The notes under the pieces are model-generated. The model had not been told where the DNA came from and did not search any database. It saw only the letters and a list, made by a program, of their open reading frames with translations. From positions 112,780-176,779 of the forward strand of contig NZ_JAHVXI010000008.1 in NCBI RefSeq assembly GCF_021032705.1: 64,000 bases of DNA. Direction: 5' to 3'. Below are positions 17,560 to 24,633 of the stretch, one piece after another; the stretch's first letter is position 1; each line of letters begins with the position of its first letter. The position numbers and the translations under genes were made by a program. The stretch is from Psychroserpens luteolus. Its GTDB lineage: Bacteria; Bacteroidota; Bacteroidia; Flavobacteriales; Flavobacteriaceae.

Positions 17560-18579
17560 ATGATAAAGAAGCATATCTCTATGGCCAAAGAACAAGAACA
17601 AGGAAAACTTGGTATAGCTTATCTAAAAACAATATGGACATCTATTATGCTTCAAAAAGAAGGGGTAGTAAATGAAAGCATACAACTTAAGCATAATTAT
17701 GTAACTGCAGTATTTGATGCTTTAGGCATAGGACTAGAACCAACCTATAAATATGTCTTTGAATCCTCTCCTTCTTTTGAACAATTTGAAGATTGGGTGA
17801 TACGTAATGGGATAGTGTCTCAAGAAATGATTAATCTGTTCAATCTAGCCATATCGTCTTCAAATCAAAAATCACAAGATCTAACTACTGAAAACAATGT
17901 GTTAGATAAAAAGGCTTTAGATCATTGGGATAAAGAAGGCTATATAATTATACCTAATGCCATTACTGAAGACGATATTGAAGCTAGTTTAGATGTTATC
18001 TATACGCATTTACAAATAGATCCAAACGATACATCCACTTGGTATGAAGACCACCCATTAAAACAAGGGATCATGGTGCAACTGTTTCGTCATCCACAAT
18101 TAGACAAGAACAGGTTTTCAAAAAAGATCCAACAAGCCTACCAACAACTTTGGCAAAGAACTGATTTAATTGTAAGCAATGACAGAGTTAGTTTTAATCC
18201 TCCTGAAACTGATAATTACAAATTTCCTGGGCCAAATCTACATTGGGATGTTAGTCTCAAGCGCCCCATTCCTTTTGGTCTTCAGGGCTTACTATATTTA
18301 ACAGACACACCTGAAAACCAAGGTGCATTTACCTTAGTGCCAGGATTTCACAGAAAAATTGATTCATGGCTAGAGAATTTACCACATACAGTAAACCCTA
18401 GAACCTATGACTTTCAACTATTAGGAACTAAACCAATTGCGGCAAAGGCTGGAGATTTTATTATTTGGAATCAAATGCTTCCGCATGGAAGTTCGCCAAA
18501 TACAGGAATGAAACCACGTGTTGTTCAATACATTAATTATCAACCTATCCATCGTGAAATTGAAACGGAATGGATCTAA
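17560..18579 (+). CDS. Phytanoyl-CoA dioxygenase family Fe(II)/2-oxoglutarate enzyme
   Basis: A 339-residue protein with two parts. Residues 1 to about 105 form a helical domain of unknown role, and the rest is a phytanoyl-CoA-dioxygenase-type jelly roll. The iron triad is His228 and Asp230 (LHWDVSLKRP) plus His309 (MLPHGSSPN), and Arg320 (KPRVVQYINY) would hold 2-oxoglutarate, so it should be active. The family hydroxylates many small molecules, including free amino acids and natural-product intermediates. The gene follows the PLP enzyme closely, suggesting a two-step modification. The ATG at 17560 is used; an internal ATG at 17581 is also possible. Confidence 0.87.
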   Translation: MIKKHISMAKEQEQGKLGIAYLKTIWTSIMLQKEGVVNESIQLKHNYVTAVFDALGIGLEPTYKYVFESSPSFEQFEDWVIRNGIVSQEMINLFNLAISSSNQKSQDLTTENNVLDKKALDHWDKEGYIIIPNAITEDDIEASLDVIYTHLQIDPNDTSTWYEDHPLKQGIMVQLFRHPQLDKNRFSKKIQQAYQQLWQRTDLIVSNDRVSFNPPETDNYKFPGPNLHWDVSLKRPIPFGLQGLLYLTDTPENQGAFTLVPGFHRKIDSWLENLPHTVNPRTYDFQLLGTKPIAAKAGDFIIWNQMLPHGSSPNTGMKPRVVQYINYQPIHREIETEWI

Positions 18580-18597
18580 AATGACTAAATTTTTTAT

Positions 18598-18621
18598 AAA
18601 ATAGACAGACTTGTCTATTTT
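18598..18621. promoter_or_regulatory. Palindromic operator upstream of the TetR gene
   Basis: Perfect inverted repeat with 10-bp arms, AAAATAGACA (18598-18607) and TGTCTATTTT (18612-18621), around a 4-base centre. It covers the -33 region of the tetR promoter, the usual place for an autoregulatory TetR site. A close copy of the core lies in front of the downstream dehydrogenase gene. Confidence 0.7.
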
Positions 18622-18642
18622 TGATAATTTTTTATATATTTG
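18611..18642 (+). promoter_or_regulatory. Promoter of the TetR gene
   Basis: TTG at 18611-18613 and TATATTTG at 18635-18642 with a 21-base spacer match the Bacteroidota promoter consensus. The ATG used for the gene follows at 18647, so any transcript would have a very short leader. Confidence 0.55.
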
Positions 18643-18646
18643 CAAT

Positions 18647-19207
18647 ATGAAACACGCTTTAGTTAAAGATCACATTATTCAAACAGCTTCACATTTGTTC
18701 TATCAAAATGGGTATAACCTCACTGGTATCAACGAAATTATAAAAGAAGCAGGCATAGCCAAAGCGACACTCTATAATCATTTTAAATCTAAAGAAGACA
18801 TCTGCATTGCTTATTTACAGCATAAAAACAGCATGTTTATTTCAGAAATTAAAGCTTTTGTTGAAGAACGTAAACATGGCGAAAATCGCATTTTAGCATT
18901 ATTTGATTATCTGGACCAATTTTTTAATTCCAAAGAATTTAATGGTTGTTGGTGTATAAATACAATTTCTGAAATCCCAAAGGACAATACCAAAATACGA
19001 GAAGAGATTTTAAATCAAAAACAAAATTTAATCGTATACATCACTGAATTAATCAAAAATAACTTAGAAGGCCTATCAAAAGACAACAGTAAGTCTATTG
19101 CAAAGCAAGTGTACTTACTCTATGAAAGCGCTGTCTCAGAAAGCTATTTACAAAACGATATCTGGCCTATTCATTCGGCGAAAACTATTTGCAAACAACT
19201 ATTATAA
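18647..19207 (+). CDS. TetR/AcrR family transcriptional regulator
   Basis: A 186-residue regulator with the TetR helix-turn-helix at the N-terminus (TGINEIIKEAGIAKATLYNHFKSKE) and a ligand domain containing GCWCINTISEI, where Cys is common in this family. The open frame starts at 18611, but the -7 element lies inside that stretch, so the ATG at 18647 (MKHALVKDHI) is chosen. A perfect palindrome covers its promoter and a variant lies before the next gene, which encodes a short-chain dehydrogenase. It is therefore probably an autorepressor that also controls the dehydrogenase. Confidence 0.9.
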   Translation: MKHALVKDHIIQTASHLFYQNGYNLTGINEIIKEAGIAKATLYNHFKSKEDICIAYLQHKNSMFISEIKAFVEERKHGENRILALFDYLDQFFNSKEFNGCWCINTISEIPKDNTKIREEILNQKQNLIVYITELIKNNLEGLSKDNSKSIAKQVYLLYESAVSESYLQNDIWPIHSAKTICKQLL

Positions 19208-19230
19208 TATCAAAAAAATTTATACAAAAA

Positions 19231-19249
19231 CAGACAGACTTTTCTGTCT
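19231..19249. promoter_or_regulatory. Second TetR-type operator, upstream of the SDR gene
   Basis: AGACAG (19232-19237) and CTGTCT (19244-19249) form an inverted repeat. The 16-base stretch from 19231 matches the tetR-promoter site at 13 positions (core AGACAGACTT). It overlaps a TATAAT-like hexamer at 19249-19254. Confidence 0.6.
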
Positions 19250-19272
19250 ATAATTAAACACAAATATATATT

Positions 19273-20019
19273 ATGAAAACATTCGAAAACAAAACAGCCC
19301 TCATCATTGGAGGCACTAGCGGTATTGGTTATGAAACTGCTCAACACTTGTTAAGTGAAGGCGCAACTGTACATATTGTTGGTAGATCGACAGGAAAAGT
19401 TGCAGATCAAGATCATTTAATAAAGCATACGGTAGACATAACCGATGCATCCGAAGTAGATGAACTCATTTCAAAAATTAATAGCTTAGATAATCTAGAT
19501 TATCTGGTAAATGCTTCAGGTATTTTTGGACCAAAGTCCTTTTTAGATCATACTAAGAGTGATTATGATTCATATTTAGACCTCAATAGAGGCTTTTTCT
19601 TTATTACACAATCTGCTGCAAAAAAAATGAAGGATACATCTGGCGGATCTATTGTAAATGTAGGTTCGATGTGGGCAAAACAGGCAGTTAAAGCTACCCC
19701 ATCTTCTGCTTACTCAATGCAAAAAGCTGGTTTGCATTCGTTAACACAACACTTAGCCATGGAATTAGCCGATTATAATATTAGAGTTAATGCTGTATCT
19801 CCTGCTGTAGTTCAAACACCAGTATATCATAGTGTATTTGGAGGAAAAGAAGAAGCAGATAAAGCTTTGGAAGGGTTTAATGCTTTTCATCCCATTGGAA
19901 GAAATGGTACACCTAAAGATGTTGCCAATAGCATCACCTTCTTATTATCTGATAAAGCGTCTTGGGTCACTGGAGCTATTTGGGATACAGATGGAGGTGT
20001 AATCGCTGGACGTAATTAA
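19273..20019 (+). CDS. Short-chain dehydrogenase/reductase (SDR) family oxidoreductase
   Basis: A 248-residue classical SDR. The dinucleotide motif is GGTSGIG near residues 14-20, NASG lies near 80, and the catalytic set is Ser132, Tyr147 and Lys151 (YSMQK). The C-terminal region [18 protein letters not shown] is the usual SDR end. It would oxidise or reduce a small alcohol or carbonyl compound with NAD(P)H in the cytosol. The substrate is not evident. The operator shared with the preceding TetR gene suggests induction by the substrate or a toxic relative. Confidence 0.92.
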   Translation: MKTFENKTALIIGGTSGIGYETAQHLLSEGATVHIVGRSTGKVADQDHLIKHTVDITDASEVDELISKINSLDNLDYLVNASGIFGPKSFLDHTKSDYDSYLDLNRGFFFITQSAAKKMKDTSGGSIVNVGSMWAKQAVKATPSSAYSMQKAGLHSLTQHLAMELADYNIRVNAVSPAVVQTPVYHSVFGGKEEADKALEGFNAFHPIGRNGTPKDVANSITFLLSDKASWVTGAIWDTDGGVIAGRN

Positions 20020-20037
20020 ACAAACCCATTTACAATC

Positions 20038-20075
20038 AAAAAAGCATGTCATTAAACAATGATGTGTTTTTTTTT
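20038..20075 (+). terminator. Probable terminator after the SDR gene
   Basis: Hairpin of GCATGTCATT and AATGATGTGT with several G-T pairs around a short AAAC loop, followed by a run of nine T. Less stable than the other terminators here but well placed. Confidence 0.5.
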
Positions 20076-20094
20076 ACAATTCAGTCATAAAAAT

Positions 20095-20108
20095 TGACGG
20101 TTCGGTCA
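20095..20108. promoter_or_regulatory. Candidate TetR-type operator upstream of the DUF2141 gene
   Basis: TGAC-GGTTCG-GTCA inverted repeat, flanked by further TCAGTC copies. The sequence differs from the two AGACAG sites upstream and resembles the TGACCG...CGGTCA type bound by other TetR regulators. Confidence 0.4.
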
Positions 20109-20185
20109 GTCTCTTTAGGCAAAGTTTTCTTTTGGTTGGATATTTGACTCATCAATAACAAATAAACCATTTAAAACATCATATC

Positions 20186-20605
20186 ATGAAAACTTTATTT
20201 TTATCAATCGCCTTAATAGTAGTATCAACTTTAGGATTTGCTCAAGATAGCAAAGGACAAACCATTACAGTAACTATAGAAAATGCTAAAAACGATAATG
20301 GCAAACTATTAGTGTCTCTAAACACAAAAGATACCTTTATGAAAGGTGCAGGAGTTCAAAATGCCGAATCTAAGATTAAAGACGGAAAAGCGACCATAAC
20401 TTTTGAAAATGTAACGCCTGGAGATTATGCTATAATGGTCTTACATGATGAAAATGAAAACGAGAGAATGGATTTTGAAGACAATGGAATGCCAAAAGAA
20501 TCTTACGGAATGTCTAATAACCCTAGAAGTTACGGACCTCCAATATATGAAGACGCTAAATTCACACTTACAAAAGAAGACATGAAATTATCTATTAGAT
20601 TATAA
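20186..20605 (+). CDS. DUF2141 domain-containing secreted protein
   Basis: A 139-residue protein with a signal peptide ending near GFAQ (about residue 20). The mature part is a small beta domain with the DUF2141 hallmarks: ITVTIENAKNDNGKLLVSL, GDYAIMVLHDENENERMDF and PKESYGMSNNPR. The family is periplasmic or secreted, of unknown function. It is a single gene with a possible TetR-type operator upstream and a strong bidirectional terminator downstream. Confidence 0.9.
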   Translation: MKTLFLSIALIVVSTLGFAQDSKGQTITVTIENAKNDNGKLLVSLNTKDTFMKGAGVQNAESKIKDGKATITFENVTPGDYAIMVLHDENENERMDFEDNGMPKESYGMSNNPRSYGPPIYEDAKFTLTKEDMKLSIRL

Positions 20606-20614
20606 CACAAACTC

Positions 20615-20638
20615 ATCAATCAATCAATCAATCAATCA
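20615..20638. repeat. Tetranucleotide repeat (ATCA)6
   Basis: Six perfect copies of ATCA between the DUF2141 stop and the terminator. Being outside a coding frame it cannot shift translation of a gene, but the number of copies may vary by slippage. Confidence 0.8.
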
Positions 20639-20653
20639 AAAAGTTAGTCAATC

Positions 20654-20687
20654 AAAAAAAAGAACCTTCAATATGAAGGTTCTTTTT
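20654..20687. terminator. Bidirectional terminator between DUF2141 and the TonB receptor gene
   Basis: 10-bp stem AGAACCTTCA (20661-20670) and TGAAGGTTCT (20674-20683) with a 3-base loop, an A-run on the left and a T-run on the right, so it serves both convergent genes. Confidence 0.85.
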
Positions 20688-20700
20688 CATTTACAATAGT

Positions 20701-23004
20701 TTACCAATATAATCTGAAAAGGATATTAGGCGCAAAACCTATAGAGAATCTATCTATAAGTTCTATATCACTATTTAAGTCATTATTACCTCTATATTCT
20801 CTACTGATAAGGTTTTTATTATCGTAGACGTTTCGTATTGAAAATCCAACTTTTGCTCTTAACTTACTATCTTCGGAAAATTTGAACTTATAGGTAGACG
20901 ATAGGTCAAGTCGGTGATAGTCTGGTAATCTATTGGTATTTATTCCATCATTAAACTCTAAACCATTAATTCCATTGGTAGATGCAGTATAAGGCTTACC
21001 TGTTTGCCATCGCCATCCTAATGCCACTTGAAAATTTGATAATTTATAACTTAATGAAGCAGTAAAAGCATGTCTTACATTAGATCTGGAATCGAAAAAT
21101 TCAGTATTATTTAAATTTTGATACTTACTCTCCGAATTATTGAATGCATAACTCAGCCAAGAATTGAACCTATTAAATCGTTTCCTTACATAAACATCAA
21201 CACCGTAAATTCGCTGCTCTCCAATATTAAATGTGCTATTATTTGGATTCAGAAATCCAAAAGACAACGCTGTGATATCATTTAAAGTTTTGTAGTAATT
21301 GTCGATATCTATAGTCCATCCATTATTAGTAAAGATAAATCCAGCAGATACTTGTTTGCTATTAATAATTGGAAATTCATTTCCGTTAGCTAATCGCCAA
21401 ACTCTATTTTCTAAAGACAAATCACTTAGTATGGTTTCATCGATCTCACTAATAATTTGATTTTTAATTTCTCCCGAAATTTGAAGTTTTAGGTTTCTGA
21501 GTAACTGCTTATAAAACAACAATCTTGGCTCAAATCTAAAGGTGTCCAATTCATCAAAGTAATTAACTCTTAATCCTAAAGACAATTCAAATAATTTCGG
21601 ATTTCTATACTCATAGTTTCCATATACACTATGCGTTTTTATTACAGTTTTATCTTCATCTAAAACAAATTGTAAATTCGTCGTATTTAAAAACGCATAT
21701 GCCACATCCTTTAATACGAATTGATAACCTAACGTGGCAGAATTATTAGTATTTATATGCTGCACAAACTCTGTTGAAATTCCAGAATCAAAAATCACAT
21801 TTCGCTTTTCAAAATTAGACGCTTGTGTCTCTCCTTCCGAAGTAATAAAATTATAATTGAGTTTATATTCTGAAAAAAACGCTGATGTATGTTGATTCAA
21901 TTTAGAATTCCATTGGGTTTTCCAACCCAAACCATAACCTGTGTTTTTAATCAACATAAGATCATTAAAACTTTGGTCGTTATCAGTATCAAACACTGTA
22001 TAATTTAATTGATTATCTATAGAAATCAGGCTTGCATACAAACTATTGTTAACATTAGGTTGGTAGTTTAATTTCACGTTAAAATCTAAAAAACTGAAAT
22101 CGTTATTGGGATTATCACCATTTGCAATTTTTGTGCTTTCAAAAACTTTATCGGCTAACCTATCGAATGTATAGGATTGGTAGAGGTTGGTATAACTTGA
22201 TCTAATTGAAGCTTGAACACCCAATTTATCTTTAATAATTGGTGCTTCAATAAAAGCATCTGCACTAATACCGTTAAACCCTATTTGTGCTTTTAATTCA
22301 TCTTCAATTTCTGAATTCGTCTGCATAGATATGACACTAGAAGCGCGTTCACCATATCTAGGATGAGAACCTTTGTTTATAAAAGTAACATTTTTAGTTG
22401 CATTGGGATTAAATGGTGAGATCATTCCGAAGAGATGTCCTTTATGATACATATTAATCCCATCCCAAATTAACCGATTTTGATCCATCTTTCCGCCTCT
22501 AACTAAAAAACCAGAAGCTGTTTCGTTTGGACTTACAACTCCTGGTAATAATTGAATACTCTCTAAGACATCTGGCTCGGTGAGGCCAGGCAATATGCCC
22601 AGATCTTTCGGACTAATTTGATACGACCCATCTTTCCGCTTGGATATGCCTTTAGTGAGATAGCTATTAATAATTATTTTATCTAGTTCTTCAACATTGA
22701 CTTCGGGCTCAGATTTATTGACGATGATATACCTACTTGCAACAATTTCAAAACTCAAACCGGTTTGTGTTTCTATAGCTTTAAGCACTTGAGATAAACT
22801 ACGTTTTTCCTTTTTAAGACTAACCGTTTTTCCTTTTAGAATGTCGTCTTTATATGAAAAACGCACATCATAAACGTCCTCAATAAGATCAAAAGCATTT
22901 TCTATTTTTTCAGACTCAAAATTGATATAAAATTTATTAGCCTCTTCTTGCGAAAAGGCTAAAACAGGCAAAATTAGTAAAATGCTGTTAATAATTTTTT
23001 TCAC
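20701..23004 (-). CDS. TonB-dependent outer membrane receptor with N-terminal STN domain
   Basis: A 767-residue outer membrane receptor. After the signal peptide (to about residue 18) comes a secretin/TonB short N-terminal domain (FESEKIENAFDLIEDVYDV, then SLSQVLKAIETQTGLSFEIV), used by FecA-type receptors to signal to an anti-sigma factor. The plug follows (VLESIQLLPGVVSPNETASG, then FLVRGG) and then the beta barrel, ending in a terminal Trp (ILFRLYW) as expected for an outer membrane protein. No SusD gene is near, so this is not a classical glycan locus. It overlaps the fecR-like gene by 4 bases and is regulated with it. The ligand is unknown. Confidence 0.9.
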   Translation of the reverse strand: MKKIINSILLILPVLAFSQEEANKFYINFESEKIENAFDLIEDVYDVRFSYKDDILKGKTVSLKKEKRSLSQVLKAIETQTGLSFEIVASRYIIVNKSEPEVNVEELDKIIINSYLTKGISKRKDGSYQISPKDLGILPGLTEPDVLESIQLLPGVVSPNETASGFLVRGGKMDQNRLIWDGINMYHKGHLFGMISPFNPNATKNVTFINKGSHPRYGERASSVISMQTNSEIEDELKAQIGFNGISADAFIEAPIIKDKLGVQASIRSSYTNLYQSYTFDRLADKVFESTKIANGDNPNNDFSFLDFNVKLNYQPNVNNSLYASLISIDNQLNYTVFDTDNDQSFNDLMLIKNTGYGLGWKTQWNSKLNQHTSAFFSEYKLNYNFITSEGETQASNFEKRNVIFDSGISTEFVQHINTNNSATLGYQFVLKDVAYAFLNTTNLQFVLDEDKTVIKTHSVYGNYEYRNPKLFELSLGLRVNYFDELDTFRFEPRLLFYKQLLRNLKLQISGEIKNQIISEIDETILSDLSLENRVWRLANGNEFPIINSKQVSAGFIFTNNGWTIDIDNYYKTLNDITALSFGFLNPNNSTFNIGEQRIYGVDVYVRKRFNRFNSWLSYAFNNSESKYQNLNNTEFFDSRSNVRHAFTASLSYKLSNFQVALGWRWQTGKPYTASTNGINGLEFNDGINTNRLPDYHRLDLSSTYKFKFSEDSKLRAKVGFSIRNVYDNKNLISREYRGNNDLNSDIELIDRFSIGFAPNILFRLYW

Positions 23005-23927
23005 TTTATACTCAAATAGATGTTCTGATTGTCTTTTTCAACGTATCGTATTTGTAGAGATTTAAATACCGTTTTTAATGCAGTATCTAAATCGTTGTGG
23101 GTAAAACTACCTGTATACACAACTGTTTGATCAATATCTTTTGCTTCAATATTAATATCGTATTGTGATTCTAATGCAGAAATCACATATTTTAAAGGTA
23201 CACTTTTAAACGTGCTTTCACCATGAATCCAAGTAGGATCAGTCTCAAACGTTTCCCATTTTTCAATAGAATGACCATTTATGCGTCTTACAGAATGTGT
23301 TGGCAATAAAATATAGTTTTCATCTTTAGATTTCACGCTCACTTTGCCTTCAAAACAAACCACTTCAAATAGATCGCTTATAGAATTAACATTGAATTGC
23401 GTTCCTAAAACTTTAACCTCTCCATTTTCAGTATGCACAGTAAACGTATTTCCTTTTTCTACTTTGAAATAGGCTTCACCAACCAAATGTAAAGACCTAT
23501 CAGATGTCCATTCGTCTTCATTATATGTCAAGGTAGATTTAGAATTTAAAATCACCTCAGACCCATCTAATAACGTTACTGTTTTATATTCTCCATAATT
23601 GGTTTTAATGGTTACAATATCATCAGTTAAGAGCGAGAATAGTCCAAAAAATAAGACTATAGATGCAGCAATACCAATAAACCAGCTATTTGTATGGAGC
23701 TTACGAACATTAGCTTTCTTTTTAGAAATATGATTAGTAATCTTTTCAAAAGAGGCTTCTGTTGAGGCTTCTAAAGCTTCGTAGGTTTCAATTCCTCTTT
23801 TGATTTTCATATAAGAATTATACTCAGCTTCAGTCACTAAGGCTTTTAAATCTTCATCAGTGATTTTGCCTTCTAACCATTTGGCTAAAAACGTATCTTT
23901 TTCGTTATGTAAATCTTGCTCTTTCAT
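23001..23927 (-). CDS. FecR family anti-sigma regulator
   Basis: A 308-residue inner membrane protein: a cytosolic N-terminus of about 75 residues that should bind the sigma factor, one membrane span (WFIGIAASIVLFFGLFSLL, about 82-100), the periplasmic FecR domain (YKTVTLLDGSEVILNSKSTL, FTVHTENGEVKVLGTQFNV) and a C-terminal DUF4974 domain (VPLKYVISALESQYDINIE). It passes a signal from the receptor's STN domain to the sigma factor. The order sigma-fecR-receptor on one strand is the standard FecI/FecR arrangement. Confidence 0.93.
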   Translation of the reverse strand: MKEQDLHNEKDTFLAKWLEGKITDEDLKALVTEAEYNSYMKIKRGIETYEALEASTEASFEKITNHISKKKANVRKLHTNSWFIGIAASIVLFFGLFSLLTDDIVTIKTNYGEYKTVTLLDGSEVILNSKSTLTYNEDEWTSDRSLHLVGEAYFKVEKGNTFTVHTENGEVKVLGTQFNVNSISDLFEVVCFEGKVSVKSKDENYILLPTHSVRRINGHSIEKWETFETDPTWIHGESTFKSVPLKYVISALESQYDINIEAKDIDQTVVYTGSFTHNDLDTALKTVFKSLQIRYVEKDNQNIYLSIK

Positions 23928-23987
23928 TTGAATACTATAATAAAGACAATTACAATTAATAAAACCCTACCTTAAACATCATATTTT

Positions 23988-24500
23988 TTAAATATTTCCA
24001 ATTTCCGACCTCATGACAACTAATGCAGCATGCATCCGTTTTTCAACAGCTTTTATCGAAATGTCTAGTTCTAGAGCAATATCTTTGTATTTCTTCTTTT
24101 CTATTCTATTTAATAAAAACACTTCCTTCTGTTTTTCGGGTAATCCATTTATTGTACGTTCTAACTTATCCATAAACTCCTTCTCTAGCATTATAAACTC
24201 TGGAGACTCATTAGTAGTTTCTTTCACTAAGCTTTGTTGATGCTTCCTTACCACATTGTCATGTTTTACAGAATTTAAGAACGTATTTGAGGCTACTGTA
24301 TAGAGGTAACTTTTTACTTTGTCATAGTCAACTTTACTACAATTGTCCCAAAGTTTTATAAAAGTTTCCTGCAAAATGTCTTCCGCCTTATCGATGTCCT
24401 GAGTTTTAAAAAAAATAAAACGTCTCAAATCTTTGGCATACTCACGATAGATGCTCTCAAAAGTTTCAGACTGACATATTTTATGTGGGTTTTTAGCCAT
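23988..24500 (-). CDS. ECF sigma factor, FecI-like
   Basis: A 170-residue ECF sigma factor with region 2 (REYAKDLRRFIFFKTQDIDKAEDILQETFIKLWDN) abridged here, and region 4 (INGLPEKQKEVFLLNRIEKKKYKDIALEL). The frame continues upstream to 24647, but the first 49 codons encode an unrelated hydrophobic, basic stretch, so the ATG at 24500 (MAKNPHKICQ) is preferred. It heads the operon with the anti-sigma and receptor genes and would drive their expression when ligand binds the receptor. Confidence 0.9.
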   Translation of the reverse strand: MAKNPHKICQSETFESIYREYAKDLRRFIFFKTQDIDKAEDILQETFIKLWDNCSKVDYDKVKSYLYTVASNTFLNSVKHDNVVRKHQQSLVKETTNESPEFIMLEKEFMDKLERTINGLPEKQKEVFLLNRIEKKKYKDIALELDISIKAVEKRMHAALVVMRSEIGNI

Positions 24501-24524
24501 TATTTGCTTTGAAAGTGAATGTGT

Positions 24525-24532
24525 CAAAACTA
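24525..24532 (-). promoter_or_regulatory. Candidate -7 element of the fecI-like gene
   Basis: TAGTTTTG on the minus strand matches TAnnTTTG, 24 bases upstream of the chosen ATG. No -33 TTG is seen. Its position supports the shorter start. Confidence 0.35.
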
Positions 24533-24633
24533 AATAAAAAAAAATTAGAGTAAAAAGTAGGGTTTTTTTTTTGACAGTTGTCTTAGTTGTGATTAATCGA
24601 TAAAACCATATTTTAATCTTAAAAATTGCTATG

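Noticed and set aside
20701..23004. TonB receptor as a SusC of a polysaccharide utilisation locus
   Set aside because: No SusD, glycoside hydrolase or carboxypeptidase-regulatory N-terminal domain; it has an STN domain and a FecR partner.
24573..24582. GACAGTTGTC inverted repeat upstream of the Kazal-like gene as an operator
   Set aside because: Arms of four bases are too short to separate from chance.
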